The position numbers and the translations under genes are program-made. This document shows positions 22,640 through 35,764 of a stretch of DNA of 64,000 nt, in pieces. Position 1 is the stretch's first letter, and each line of letters starts with the position of its first letter. The DNA comes from Stenogyne calaminthoides (taxonomy: Eukaryota > Streptophyta > Magnoliopsida > Lamiales > Lamiaceae). The stretch is taken from contig JBBCBC010000034.1 in assembly GCA_037126765.1 (NCBI GenBank), positions 16,366,691 through 16,430,690 of the forward strand, read 5' to 3'. The notes below the pieces were generated by a model that did not search any database, had not been told where the DNA came from, and worked only from the letters and a program-made list of their open reading frames with translations.

Positions 22640-23164
22640 ATTTTGATATGAATTTTTCACAAATTTTCTATAGTTTTATGTAATTTCCCATTTTTCTAAT
22701 TTTTCTGTGCATATAGGAAAATAGAAAGAAAAATAACGGATTGACTAAGGAAAAGGGAAAGAAGAAAAAAATGACAGAAAAAAGGACAAAGAAAAAAATG
22801 ACAGAAAAAAGGACAAAGAAAAAGGACTGAAAAGAAGGACCGAAAAAAGAGAAAGTAAGGGTATATAAGTCTTTCTATAATAAATTTTGGACCTAGTAGT
22901 ACTTAATAAATATGTTTGGACCTAGTAGTACTTCTTACCACTAGTTTGGACTGGAAAGTTGCTTACTCTTTTTTTAAATAGAGATAGTATTTTGATATTT
23001 AAATTTTTCTAAAAAAAATCTTAATAATAATTGATGCAAAATATACAACAATATACCCTTAAATTATAATGTACATTCTATAATTAAATAAATCAGACAT
23101 TAAAAAACACGCAATAATGGCAATGAGACAATGTAAATTTCCGTAAAAAAAAAAGTCTTATCTT
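22640..23164. other. AT-rich spacer with a short purine repeat
   Basis: No gene. GAAAAAAATGACAGAAAAAA followed by GGACAAA is repeated at about 22765-22830. The stretch TTTAAATAGAGATAGTA, then TTTGATATTTAAATTTTT (22973-23008) recurs almost unchanged at 41922-41960, just beyond Copia-3. Confidence 0.6.
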
Positions 23165-23169
23165 CTCCT

Positions 23170-25121
23170 TGTTGGGATTATACTGGAAAGTATGCTTTTA
23201 CTTTGTATAATCAAACTGAATTTCGGATTATTTGCTGAAATAAATTGTTTATCACTGATGCTGTAAATATCATTGAATGTTACATATATTTACTGCATAA
23301 CTGTTCAATAAATAGTACGTGTTACATTGTAGTTAATTTAGTGATACCAGATCACAGAAGATTAAATTAACAGTCCCTTGTAACCAAAAGTACATCATTC
23401 ACGACCTAGATGGAAATGAACAATCCATCGTGAAAGGTTGAAGTGTAACACTCAGATTGGCTTGTCTTAACCAAAGAGATTACACTAGTGCATGTCTAGT
23501 GCACTGAAGAGGACCTACAGGAGGACAAATTCTTCAGAACTGAACTAGGAAGAATTAGACCTCAGTGGTTCGTTATTTCTTAATCTTCGTCCCTTAAATA
23601 GGATCACGTGTGGTTAGTAAGTATTGCTTTGACTTATTATGGGTAGAGAATCAACGAGATTCAATACTTTATATCTTGGGCAATATTATTGGTCACACAT
23701 GTGTAGCTAAGATTTAATACGAAGAATCGTGTGCAAGTACGCTTGTTCGATTTGCCCCCTTGGGAGGTTCATAAGTTTTATCATACCAAATCTTGCAAGT
23801 GGAACTAGTTTTCGGTATGAGTAATAATATTGAACCGTTCCTTTACCAAGGATAAAAAGATATTAATTAATGGAAAGCAATTTCAGTAGCTTGAATTAAT
23901 TAATGGGCTAGATAATCTTAAACACGGGAAATAATAACCGGGAGCCATATTGACTGTAATATGGGTTAAGATGGATAGTGCAATATTAATTATGTAGTGG
24001 GATTAATTAATATTTTATGGGCTTGAATAATATTGTGGCTCAATATTGATAATTCAAGATCCATTGGAAGATCCAATCTTAATTCTCCTAAAGGCCCCCC
24101 AAGTAGCCCAACATAAAGTCCAATAACTGAAAAAGGTGTTTAAAAATAAAATAAATATTTGTTGCTAATTTTCCTCATAATTTTCGAAAATTATGAATAA
24201 AAGAGGAGAAAGATGTTCTTTGAATTTTGTTATGGAATGAAGATATGTATTCTTGAAATACAAGATTATCTCATTAAATTCAAGAAATCTCCCACTTGGT
24301 TATTCATATGTAAAATTTCAAAATTTTGAATAATTAAGGAGAAAGAAAGATTTTCTTGATTTTCTTGAAAAGATATTATGGAAGATATGTATTTCTTGGA
24401 ATACAAGAATATCTCATAAATTCAAGAAGATCCAAATCTTGGAATCTTGATCCTTAAAATTTTCGAAAATTCCATAACAAGATGAGGTGGGATTTTTTGT
24501 GGAATATTTTAATTGTGGAGAAAAGAATATAGGAGATATATTCAAGATTTCTTGGAGATCAAGAAAAGATTTTCCTACATTGGTTTTTCCCCAAATTTTT
24601 GTCCACCACCCCTCTATAAATAGGGGATGAATGTTTCATTCCCAACACACACGAAAATTTGTTTTTTGGAAAAATATCAGCGTCGATAAAATATCAAATA
24701 TTTTAAAACGTCGACAGATTGTGTATTTTCGAAAAACGTCAATTGTGAGTGGGTAATTCCATGTGCTGGAAAAATTAGTAAATCCACAAAAGTGGTGCAA
24801 CAAATTTTATTTTTCCTTTTAGTTAATTGTTCGCGAGAATCCTTCCACCGGATTGTCGAGCAAGGATTAAGGGAATACTTTGGGAAGGCTTTTTGGTGTG
24901 TTTTCATCGACAAGTCCATTGCCATTCCAAGAGGTAAGTTTACATAAACTCGTAGTAATTCCGCATGCTTAGGTTTTACGTGAACTGTTTATATGAATGA
25001 TTTATTGTTGAATTATTATTTGAATTAATATATGATTAATTCATGCTAGTAATAATTGTTATGATTAAATTTGTATTTAAATATTCATCCTGAATAGATC
25101 CAGGCAATTAGTTCCCCAAAA
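23170..25121 (+). repeat. Copia-3 outer 5' LTR
   Basis: The LTR starts TGTTGGGATTATACTGG and ends GTTCCCCAAAA, where the expected final CA has changed to AA. It carries a TATA box, CTATAAATAGGGG (about 24613-24625). It is about 1952 bp and very similar to the 3' LTR. Confidence 0.9.
24613..24625 (+). promoter_or_regulatory. TATA box of the Copia-3 outer 5' LTR
   Basis: CTATAAATAGGGG within the LTR, with GC-richer flanks. It is conserved at the equivalent place in the 3' LTR (41269-41281) and, on the minus strand, in both inner LTRs (about 26926 and 34325). It would drive transcription toward the primer site. Start position inferred, not shown. Confidence 0.6.
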
Positions 25122-25140
25122 ATTGGTATCAAAGCCTCGG
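25122..25140 (+). other. Copia-3 outer primer binding site
   Basis: ATTGGTATCAAAGCC directly follows the 5' LTR. It resembles the TGGTATCAGAGC site used with initiator Met-tRNA, with one base changed. Confidence 0.75.
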
Positions 25141-26420
25141 TTTCGGGCTCTGATCTTTAAATTGTAATTTAATTCACTTTCATTAAATTTGAAATAGGAT
25201 AGTAGAATTGCTAGATCTTTTTTGCAGGTATCCAATTGTCATGGAATTTAATGTGTTTATTTATGCATGCATATAAATTGTTGTTTTTAATTCGATTCGT
25301 TCGAATTCGTTTTGCCTCGTGAGAAAATCCACGAGTAGATTGGAATTTATTTGATTTGATCAATGTAATAGACTAGTCTAGATCTAGGTTTATTTATTTT
25401 TGTAAAGTAAATTGTAACCGGATCTAAACGGAATGAGACGAAGAATTAAAAGACGGGATCCAAATCGGGCGAGTAAGCCAAGGCCGCGCTGAACGCGCTT
25501 AAGGAGGCAGACGGGCCGGACGCATACGCGATGCCAAGACGGGCGAGGGCGAGGCCGAGGGGCCGAAGCGCGACGCTGGATCCGACGGTAACACGATTCA
25601 TGCGGACGGGCGGAATCGGGCGATCCACACGGGCGACGCCGCTGCCGATGCGCGACGAGGGCGGTCGCCGAGACGGGCGTGGGCGACGCGGCGACATATT
25701 GGCGCCGGCTACAAGACGACGACGCCTATTCGACACTACGGAGTGCTAGGGGCACTGACCCGAAAGCCGGTCGATGACGGGCTTGACAAGACGCTTTTTT
25801 TTAAACGGCCAAGTGGGAGCTTTTTTGAGACGTAACGATGAAGGCTATGAAGACGATTTCTCAAGATCAAGACATGACAAAAATTAACCATGACAATTGG
25901 ATAATTGTGCCCAATATGTTTAATTTTTTGTCTTGATGTTTATGCATTATTTTATGCTTATTTAATTGTGTTTAAATTTGCGATGCATGACAAAAGTTTT
26001 GAAAAATCTCACTTTCGAAAATTACTAAGTATGTTTAAACAATTAATTGACAATTTTATGAATAATAAAATTGAATTAATTTTGACCTCCATGATTTATT
26101 TATTTGTGAATTCTTTTGGAGAAATTCCCCCCACGGGACGGTCAAAAGATAGCTTTCACATGAATAAATTCCAAATGGATGATTGTGGATTATTACTAGT
26201 GGCGACGATGACCCTCCCCACGAGGCTCGTTCAAAGCGAAATAATAATTCTGTATTTAATCATGGTTATTACTTAGGTATAAAATTGATATGCATATACT
26301 TCCCCGAAGTCCCTGTCAATTTTATATTGGTCAAGTGGGAGCCAACTATTAATCTAGTTATTAAAGGCTTGTAATTGTTCTTGTTTGTAACCTGCTTGAA
26401 TGTGTTTAAATAATGACCCA
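25141..26420 (+). other. Copia-3 outer leader with GC-rich block
   Basis: Untranslated leader between the primer site and gag. The block at about 25431-25800 is strongly GC- and CpG-rich (many CGGGCG and GGCGAC words), unlike the AT-rich DNA around it, and gives long frames on both strands that are not genes. The remainder is AT-rich. It is interrupted after 26420 by the inner element and continues at 35765. Confidence 0.75.
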
Positions 26421-28372
26421 TGTTGGGGAATAAGTTGCACAGATCTATTCGGGGTGAATATTTAAATACAAATTTAATTATTTAATTATTACTAGCATGA
26501 ATTAATCCTATATTAATTCAAATAATAATCCAACAACATATCATGCATATAATAATTCACGTAAAACCTACGCATGCGGAATTCTACGAGTTTACGTGAA
26601 CGTACCTCTTGGGATGGCAACTGTATGACTGATTAGACTAACCGCAAAGACTTCCCAAGTATTCCCTTAGTCCTCGTTCTACTATACGGTGGAAGGATTC
26701 TTGTGAACGATTTAACAAAAGGAAAAATAAATATGTTGCACCACCTTTGTGGAATTTACTAATTTTTCTAGCACATGGAATTGTACACAACTCACAATTG
26801 TTGTTTTTCAAAAAAATACAATTTGTCGACGTTACAAAATATTTGATATTTTATCGACGCTGATATTTTTCCGAAAAACCAATTTTCGTATGTTAATGGG
26901 AATGAAACATTCATCCCCTATTTATAGAGCATGAAGTGGACGAAAATTTTGTGATAAAACAATGTGGAAAAATCTTTTCTTGATCTCCAAGAAATCTTGA
27001 ATATATCTCTTATATTCTTTTTCCCATAATTATAATATTCCACAAAAATCCCACTTACTCTAATGCTATGGATATTTTCGAAAATATGATGAGTCAAGAA
27101 TCCAAGATTTGGATCTTCTTGAATTTATGAGATATTCTTGTATTTCAAGAAATACATATCTTCCATAATATCTTTTCAAGAAAATCAAGAAAATCTTTCT
27201 TGCCCACTATATTTCCAAATTTTTTGAAAATCTCTTATGAATTAACCAAGTGGGAGATTTCTTGAATTTAATGAGATAATCTTGTATTCCAAGAATACAT
27301 ATCTTCATTCCATAACAAAATTCAAAGAAAATATTTCTCCCAACTTATCCATAATTTTCGAAATTTAATTGGAAAAATAAGCAACAATATTTATTTTATT
27401 TTAATCATCTTTTCAGTTATTGAACTATATGTTGGGCTACTTAGGGGGCCTTTAGGAGAATTAAGATTGGACCTTCTAATGGACCTTGAATATCTAATAT
27501 TGAGCCACAATATAATTCAAGCCCATAAATATTAATTAATCCCACTACATAATTAATATTGCACTATCCATCTTAACCCATATTACAATCAATATGGATC
27601 CCGGTCATTATTTCCCGTGTTTAAGATTATCTAGCTCATTAATTAATTCAAGCCACTGAAATAACTTTCCGTTAATTAATATATTTTGTCCTTGGTCAAG
27701 GAACAGTTCAACAATATTATCCATACCGGAAACTAATTCCACTTGCAAGATTTGGTATGATAAAGCTTATGAACCTCCCAAGGGGGTAAATCGAACAAGC
27801 GTACTTGCACACGATTCTTCGTATTAAATCTTAGCAATCACATGTGACTAATAATATTGCCCAAGATAAAAAGTATTGAATCTCACTGATTCGCTACCCA
27901 TGATAAGTCAAAGCAATAGTTACCAATCCCACGTGATCCTATTTAAGGGACGAAGATTAAGAAATAACGAACCACTGAGATCTAATTCTTCCTTGTTCAG
28001 TTCTGAAGAATTTATCCTCTTGTAGGTCCTATTCAGTGCATCAGTCATGCACTAGTGTAATCTCTTGGTCAAGACAAGCCAATCTGAGCCTTACACTTCA
28101 ACCTTTCACGATGGTTTGTTCATTTCCATCTAGGTCGTGAATAGCGTACTTTTAGTTACAAGGGACTGTTAATTTAATCTTCTGTGATCTGGTATCACTA
28201 AATTAACTACAATGTAACACGTACGACTTATTGAACAATTATGCAGTAAATATATGTAACATTCGATAATATTTAAAGCATTAGTGATAAACAATTTATT
28301 TCAGTAAATAAGTCTGAAAATTCAGTTTCGATTATACAAAGTAAAAACATACTTTACAGTATAATCCCAACA
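26421..28372 (-). repeat. Copia-3 inner 3' LTR
   Basis: Left-hand LTR, reading TGTTGGGGAATAAG to TATAATCCCAACA on the plus strand. Polypurine tract GAGTATAAGTGGGAGAT (minus strand) lies immediately to its right, confirming this as the 3' LTR. Confidence 0.9.
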
Positions 28373-28599
28373 ATCTCCCACTTATACTCAAAGTCTGCTT
28401 TTAAGTATACTACAACATGTCTCGCGTAGTCCATGACATCTAATGTCACCTACACTAACCTAATAATTTCTCCCACTTATACTCAAAACAGATTGGCAAC
28501 GGTCTTGACACCCATTCCACCCACATGTCTCTCGAATGTATTCAGAGGCAGACTCTTTGTGAATGGATGCGCTAGTTTGTCCTCGACGCTATCTTTGCC

Positions 28600-29984
28600 A
28601 CATCTATATCTCATCTCTTAACGATTTTCTCGTATAAGATGTCTTTTCCTTTAGTGTGCTTGTTTGATTTCGTGGACTCTTTCTCTTGAATTTGCAAATC
28701 GCCCCTAGCGGATATTGCTAGATAAATTCAGAACACCATCCAATTCCACTAAGAAGATCTAGAGCCCAATCGGTTCTTTCACTGCTTCACAAGTAGCTAC
28801 TTACCCGACTTCCATGGTTGAGTCGTTGATGCATTTACGCTTCACACTCGTCCATTTGATGGCTACACTTCCTAAATGGAAACACAATAATCGAGGCAAA
28901 TAATTCACGGAATCTAAGTCCGATTGGAAATCCGAGTCAGGTGTGGCCCGATGGGGATTGGAGTGTCGACCGATAAATCAACATTCTATCCCGAGTTCTT
29001 TTCGGACACTTCGAATGTTTTTAAGCGTAAATCAATGCTCTTTCCACGAAGTTACTTTGATATCTTGCCACCATGCCTACTGCAAGAAAGCGGATATCCG
29101 GTCTCTCGTACACACCAATGCATACATAAGGTTCCAAAACCGGTAGAAGCCACAAGGAATACTTTTCATGTCATCTATCTCCTTTTTCGTCTTAGGGAAC
29201 ATTTTCTTGGATAGATGGATTCCAAGTCTGAAAGGTACGAATCCTTTCTTGGAATCTTGCATCTTTGAAGCGTTCAAGACAATTAATACATGTATGAAGC
29301 TTGCGATAAGCCGATCATCATTTTCTTGCGATCTCGAGTGATCTTGATCCCAAGGATGTGTCCGGCTTCCCCTAAGTCCTTCATTTCAAACTGTTTTGAA
29401 AGCCATGCCCTTACGTCTGATAACATCTTCACATCCTTCCCGATGATCAAAATGTCGTCTACGTATAGTACTAAGAATACCAATGCAGTTCCGACACACT
29501 TTTTATACACACAACTTTCCAACTCGTTTTGATCAAACCCATAAGACTTTATAACATGATCAAAACATTGGTTCCAAGCTTTGGATGCCTGTTTGAGTCC
29601 GTAAATGGACCTCTTGAGCTTACAAACTAGGTGTTCTTGGCCTGTTTCAATGAAACCTTGTGGTTGTTGCATATAGATCTCTTCATCAAGACTTCCGTTA
29701 AGGAAAGCTGTCTTGACATCCATTTGCCAAATTTCAAAGTCGAAATGCGCAGCAATCGATAAGAGAATACAGATGGACTTAAGCATGGCTACGGGCGAAA
29801 AAGTTTCCTCATAATCGATCCCTTCTTTCTGAGTATAACCTTTCGCCACTAGTCTTGCTTTAAAGGTTTCAACCTTCTCGTCCGGTCCTCTTTTCCTCTT
29901 ATATACCCACTTGCATCCAATGGGTTTGACCCCATTAAGTGGTTCGACTAGCTCCCACATTCTATTATGAAACATAGAACCCAT
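28600..29984 (-). pseudogene. Copia-3 inner reverse transcriptase and RNase H
   Basis: An open frame at 29984-29283 (233 codons) covers most of the reverse transcriptase. It has GCKWVYKRKRGPDEKVETFK, WQMDVKTAFLNGSLDEEIYM, SIYGLKQASKAWNQ and the catalytic LYVDDILII. The post-RT linker and RNase H follow to about 28600 in shifted frames (KGFVPFRLGIHLSKKMFPK at about 29240). The RT motifs look intact. The RNase H part is badly broken. Confidence 0.85.
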
Positions 29985-30370
29985 TTCGAACTTTCATTCT
30001 TTGTTTTGCCAAGAATTTGCATCCTTATCTTGGAATGCCTCGTCATATGTCCATGGGTGCGATTCGTCTTGTCGGGGAATCAAGTCCGAGGACTCTTCTA
30101 TTCCCATGAATCTCTCGGTTTGTCTAACAACCCTCCCACTACTGACGAGGCTCGGTTTGAAAACGATCGTTTGGTATATCATCTAATACTGATTGGCACC
30201 GAGGTTTGCCCTCTAAGCTCATTTAAGGTAATCTCACTACGGGTTTTCTTTGGTTCATATAGTCTTCTTCCAAAAATCTAAAGTGGGTCTTTGATGACCA
30301 CCTTTTGATCTTCGGGACCATAGAACATACACCCTTTTGTTTCCCTGGGGTATCCTACAAACAACCTTAA

Positions 30371-31240
30371 TTACGATCGAGGATCCAATTTTACCGGCTT
30401 CCTTGTCCAACACGTGGGCGGACACCCCCAAATTCTCATGTGTCTCATACCAGGCTTACCGGTCCACAATTCTTTGGGAGTTTTGGGAACCAACTTGGAT
30501 GGCACCAAGTTGAGAATGTAAGCCGTTGTTTTCAAGGCATAACCCCGGAACGACTTGGGAAGATCCGCATAACTCATCATTGATCTAACCATTTCCAAAA
30601 GAGTTCCGTTTCTTAAGCTCTGCAACCCCGTTTTTGTTGAGGGGTTCCGAAAAGTCGCGATGAGTGGGATACAATCCCTTCATCGGATAAGTAGTTCAAA
30701 AACTCATATTTGAGGTATTCGTCTCCACGATCGGATCGTAGAGACTTGATACGTTTTTTCCCTATGATTCTCTGTTTGAGCCTTAAATTCTTTGAATTTC
30801 TCAAAGGTCTCGATTTATGCTTCATAAGGAAAATGTAACCGCATTCTTGAGTAATCATCAATAAAAATACTCATAACCTCCTCTTGCTTTGGTTGACATT
30901 GGACCACATACATACGTGTGAACGATCTCTAACACTTCTTTGGCTCTATTCCCTGGCTCTAATTGCCCTCTTGGTCATTTTACCCTCCAAACATGATTCA
31001 CAAAGTTGGAATTTGTTCAACTTGGAGACGCTCCGGTGAACCATCTTTCACCAACCTTTGGATCCTCTTTTGGATTTATATGACCTAATCTTAGATGCCA
31101 AAGAAGTGTTTCGTTCACGCTTTCTTTTATCGGAAATAGTTGATGTGTTATAGGATGCATTTCTTGAGTGGTGTGCACGATTAATTGTATAGAGATTTTC
31201 CATCAATGTCCGTATCAGAGATACACTCATCATTTCAAAA
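30371..31240 (-). pseudogene. Copia-3 inner integrase
   Basis: Pieces in shifted frames show KRIKSLRSDRGDEYLKYEF (about 30770-30700), TPQQK at the core end, MVRSMMSYADLPKSFRGYA, and ILNLVPSKLVPKTPKELW. The upstream zinc-binding part (about 31230-31050) is also present. At least three frame changes separate the segments, for example at about 30640. Compared with the outer copy, parts of the core have small deletions. Confidence 0.8.
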
Positions 31241-31379
31241 ATGATGTCATTCTTATTAGAAGAAACTTAGTGTCCTTTAATCGATTTTTAGAAACTAAAA
31301 GTGAATTCTTTTCTAAAAACTGGGAACATAAAGATAATCTCAAAAAACTTTATCTTCAAAAGATAGGTGCACTTCTCCC

Positions 31380-31770
31380 ATTCGCTTTAACTACTACTCA
31401 TGTAGTATTGCAATGTCCGCTATTTTCGTAGTATTGCAATAATCGTTACTATCGTAGCATTTCAATATCTGCCACTTACGTAGCATTGCAATGACTTCCA
31501 CTTTAGTAACATCACCCAGTGTGATGAGGATCTCACTCCTACTAAGTTGCCGAATCATTTTAAACCCGTGAAGACAACATGATTAGTGGATCTCGTATCA
31601 ACCACCCACGAATGAGAAGTATACGCCGCTAAACAAGTTTCAACAACTAGTGCGTGAGAATTACCTTTCTTTTCCGTCCCTTTTGGGGTTGAACCGCAAA
31701 ACCTCCATTGTCCTCTCTCGCGCAGCTTAAGCACTTCCTCTTTGGATTTTCCTTGACACAACAAGCATTC
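31380..31770 (-). pseudogene. Copia-3 inner zinc knuckle and protease
   Basis: The knuckle remnant reads LRERGQWRFC, with Gln at the usual His position. The aspartic protease motif is VVDTRSTNH, with Arg where the family has Gly (codons 31599-31591). A five-unit 26-bp repeat (31510-31380) follows inside the protease and shifts the frame. All three differences are shared with the outer copy. Confidence 0.75.
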
Positions 31771-31854
31771 CTCATCTTACCATTGCCCTTGGCAACAATT
31801 GAGTTTTATTGCTTATGGCCTTTAGTCCTCTTCTTTATCTTGCCTACCCTTGGC

Positions 31855-32313
31855 CTAGAAGATGAAGACGGACCACTTGCCGTCAAAGCTTGAGTTTGGT
31901 GCCTTATCATCATTTCTGCCGAGACCAAAAGCTTGCAACAAATCTGCTAGCGAGGCCAAAATGCTCAAAAACTTTTTGGGCAGAGAGTGAAATACCAAAT
32001 TTATCTGAGCCTCCAGATCATAATCTGCACTCAGAATCTCAAGTTTGTTCAGATGGGCCATCTATTTTGAGGACGTAATCCCTTACGGGTTTGCCCTCCA
32101 CCATTCTTAGCGACGACATCTCTCGCAAGGTGATCTGACGAGTCCCGCATGTTTTGACTCGTCAGTTGACTTATCTGATTTTGTTGTGTCAAAAATCCAC
32201 TTGTGCTTTTGTGCAGTTAGGACAATTATAATTTTCGTTTCCAATCAATATAGTTTTCATACATATTGTATTGACTTTAAGTATAATAACAGTGGATTAA
32301 AAGTTAACGACAT
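31855..32313 (-). pseudogene. Copia-3 inner gag
   Basis: Translation would start at ATG 32313-32311, after an acceptor-like TTTCAG. It soon meets a stop (TGA within about 20 codons). The downstream part has the gag signature HLNKLEILSADYDL, FHSLPKKFLSILASL. The outer copy has a different early stop at the same start. Confidence 0.7.
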
Positions 32314-33099
32314 GCTGAACTGAAATAAATAACTATATGCATAAGCACAAGTATATCACAAGATTCGATCACATGCATCATATTTAAAATCTTAAAAAAA
32401 TATGAACATGCATCAGCCAACATCTCAAAACAGTTTAAATAAGCCACGTTGGGTGGGTCATTATTTAAACACGTTGAAGCAGGTTACAAACAAGAACAAT
32501 TACAAACCTTTAATATCCAGATTAATAGTTGGCTCCCTCTTGACCAATATAAAATTGACAGGGACTTCGGAGAAGTATATGCATATCAATTTTATACCTA
32601 AGTAATAACCATGATTAAATACAGGATTATTATTTCGCTTTGAACGAGCCTCGTTGGGAGGGTCATCGTCACCACTAGTAATAAACCACAATCATCCGTT
32701 TGGAATTCATTCATGTGAAAGCTATCTTTTGACCGTCCCGTTGGGGGAATTTCTCCAAAAAGAATTCACAAATAAATAAATCATGGAGGTCAAAATTAAT
32801 TCAATTTTATTATCCGGAATAAAATTGTCAATTAATTATTTAAACATACTTAGTAATTTTGAAGGTGAGATTTTTCCATTTGGCAACTCTCATGCAAACA
32901 CATTTAAACAAATTAAATAAAGCACAAGATATCACAAATAAATCAAGCAAAGCAGACAAAAAAAACATATTGGGCACAAATTATCCAATTGTCATGGTTT
33001 GATTTTTCTTTACTTGATCTTGAAGAAACACGTCTCGAATTTCTCCCACTCGATCGTCTCGAAAAATACTTCATCTCGAAACGCCACGCCAAGCATTTA

Positions 33100-33480
33100 C
33101 TTGGCAAGGGATGCACGCCCAAGATCCGTGGCGGCTTAGCCTCAGACCAACCTCGGCGGCCAGCACCGCCCGGCTGGTCGCGGTGCCCAAGGTTTCAAGA
33201 CGTCTAAGCGGCGACGACAGATCCTCGGCGAAGCGCGCAAGAGATCATCAAGGCTTCGCCCGTGACCTCGAAAGTGCCCGATTCTCCGTGCGCGTGCGTG
33301 CGCCAAGCGTCCATCCATTTCGGCTTTGATCACGCAAGACGTGCGCGTCGCCTTGCGCCACGCCCGTGCGTCTTGTGACCTACTCCACGCTTCGCTCGAC
33401 GCCTCGGCCCTCGCCCTATGCCCATGCGTGCCGGCGTGCGCCAGCGCCCGCCCCACGTCGCCCTCGGTTTCGGATTTTGT
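33100..33480 (-). other. GC-rich leader block of Copia-3 inner
   Basis: It occupies the same relative place as 25431-25800 in the outer copy (about 340 bp from the LTR) and is equally GC-rich, yet the two blocks do not align. The flanking sequence (AAATTGTAACCG, then GAAAGAATTAAA) does align. Frames on both strands are by-products of base composition. Confidence 0.7.
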
Positions 33481-33816
33481 CCTTTAATTCTTTCGTCTCC
33501 GTCCTCGTTTTTCGATGCGGTTACAATTTATTTACAAAAAATAAATAAACCTAGATCTAAACTAGTCTATTACATTGATCAAATCAAACAAATTCTAATC
33601 TACTAGTGGATTTTCTCACGAGGCAAAACGAATCCGAACGAATCGAATTAAAAACCACAGTTTATATGCATGCATAAACAAACACATTAAAATCCATGAC
33701 AATTGGATACCTGCAAAATAGATCCAGCAATTCTACTATCCAATTTCAAATTTAATGCCAACGAATTAAACTACAATTTAAAAATTGAGTCTCAAACCGT
33801 GGTAGCTCGATGCGCT

Positions 33817-35764
33817 TGTTGGGGAATAAGTTGCACAGATCTATTCGGGGTGAATATTTAAATACAAATTTAATTCTTTAATTATTACTAGCATGAATTA
33901 ATCCTATATTAATTGAAATAATAATCCAACAACATATCATGCATATAATAATTCACGTAAAACCTACGCATGCGGAATTCTACGAGTTTACGTGAACGTA
34001 CCTCTTGGAATGACAACGGTATGACTGATTAGACTAACCGCAAAGACTTCCCAAGTATTCCCTTAGTCCTCGTTCTACTATACGGTGGAAGGATTCTTGT
34101 GAACGATTTAACAAAAGGAAAAATAAATATGTTGCACCACCTTTGTGGAATTTACTAATTTTTCTAGCACATGAAATTGTACACAACTCACAATTGTCGT
34201 TTTTCAAAAAAATACAATCTGTCGACGTTACAAAATATTTGATATTTTATCGACACTGATATTTTTCCGAAAAACCAATTTTTGTGTGTTACTGGGAATG
34301 AAACATTCATCCCCTATTTATAGAGCATGAAGTGGACGAAAATTTTGTGATAAAACAATGTGGGAAAATCTTTTCTTGATCTCCAATAAATCTTGAATAT
34401 ATCTCTTATATTCTTTTTCCCATAATTATAATATTCCACAAAAATCCCACTTACTCTAATGCTATGGATATTTTCGAAAATATGATGAGTCAAGAATCCA
34501 AGATTTGGATCTTCTTGAATTTATGAGATTGTATTTCAAGAAATACATATCTTCCATAATATCTTTTCAAGAAAATCAAGAAAATCTTTCTTGCCCACTA
34601 TATTTCCAATTTTTTTGAAAATCTCTTATGAATTAACCAAGTGGGAGATTTCTTGAATTTAGTGAGATAATCTTGTATTCCAAGAATACATATCTTCATT
34701 CCATAACAAAATTCAAAGAAAATATTTCTCCCAAGTTATCCATAATTTTCAAAATTTAATTGGAAAAATAAGCAACAATATTTATTTTATTTTAATCATC
34801 TTTTCAGTTATTGGACTATATGTTGGGCTACTTAGGGGGCCTTTAGGAGAATTAAGATTGGACCTTCTAATGGACCTTGAATATCTAATATTGAGCCACA
34901 ATATAATTCAAGCCCATAAATATTAATTAATCCCACTACATAATTAATATTGCACTATCCATCTTAACCCATATTACAGTCAATATGGCTCCCGGTCATT
35001 ATTTCCCGTGTTTAAGATTATCTAGCCCATTAATTAATTCAAGCCACTGAAATAGCTTTCCGTTAATTAATATCTTTTGTCCTTGGTCAAGGAACGGTTC
35101 AACAATATTATCCATACCGGAAACTAATTCCACTTGCAAGATTTGGTATGATAAAGCTTATGAACCTCCCAAGGGGGCAAATCGAACAAGCGTACTTGCA
35201 CACGATTCTTCGTATTAAATCTTAGCAATCACATGTGACTAATAATATTGTCCAAGATAAAAAGTATTGAATCTCACTGATTCGCTACCCATGATAAGTC
35301 AAAGCAATAGTTATCAATCCCACGTGATCCTATTTAAGGGACGAAGATTAAGAAATAACGAACCACTGAGGTCTAATTCTTCCTTGTTCAGTTCTGAAGA
35401 ATTTATCCTCATGTAGGTCCTATTCAGTGCATCAATCATGCACTAGTGTAATCTCTTGGTCAAGACAAGTCAATCTGAGCCTTACACTTCAACCTTTCAC
35501 GATGGTTTGTTCATTTCCATCTAGGTCGTGAATAGCGTACTTTTAGTTACAAGGGACTGTTAATTTAATCTTCTGTGATCTGGTATCACTAAAATTAACT
35601 ACAATGTAACACGTACGACTTATTGAACAATTATGCAGTAAATATATGTAACATTCGATAATATTTAAAGCATTAGTGATAAACAATTTATTTCAGTAAA
35701 CAAGTCTGAAAATTCAGTTTCGATTATACAAAGTAAAAGCATACTTTCCAGTATAATCCCAACA
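33817..35764 (-). repeat. Copia-3 inner 5' LTR
   Basis: Right-hand LTR of the nested element, reading TGTTGGGGAATAAG to TATAATCCCAACA on the plus strand. The sequence just inside it on the minus strand is AGCGCATCGAGCTACC, which is not a clear primer binding site, unlike the outer copy. Confidence 0.9.

Larger units (their letters stand above)
26421..35764 (-). mobile_element. Copia-3 inner: Ty1/copia element nested in Copia-3 outer
   Basis: LTRs at 26421-28372 and 33817-35764, in minus orientation, are flanked by ACCCA (26416-26420 and 35765-35769). The element is 9344 bp, the same family as the outer one. Its own copy of the target region (about 32441-32470) shows the uninterrupted site, which confirms the exact insertion point. 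The coding order on the minus strand is gag, knuckle, protease, integrase, RT, RNase H, with several frameshifts. Confidence 0.92.

Noticed and set aside
25446..25749. Long frames on both strands encoding Arg/Ala-rich proteins
   Set aside because: They come from the GC-rich leader block of Copia-3. The matching block in the other copy has different sequence, so no protein is conserved.
33111..33606. Several overlapping Arg/Ala-rich frames
   Set aside because: Same cause: base composition of the inner element's leader.
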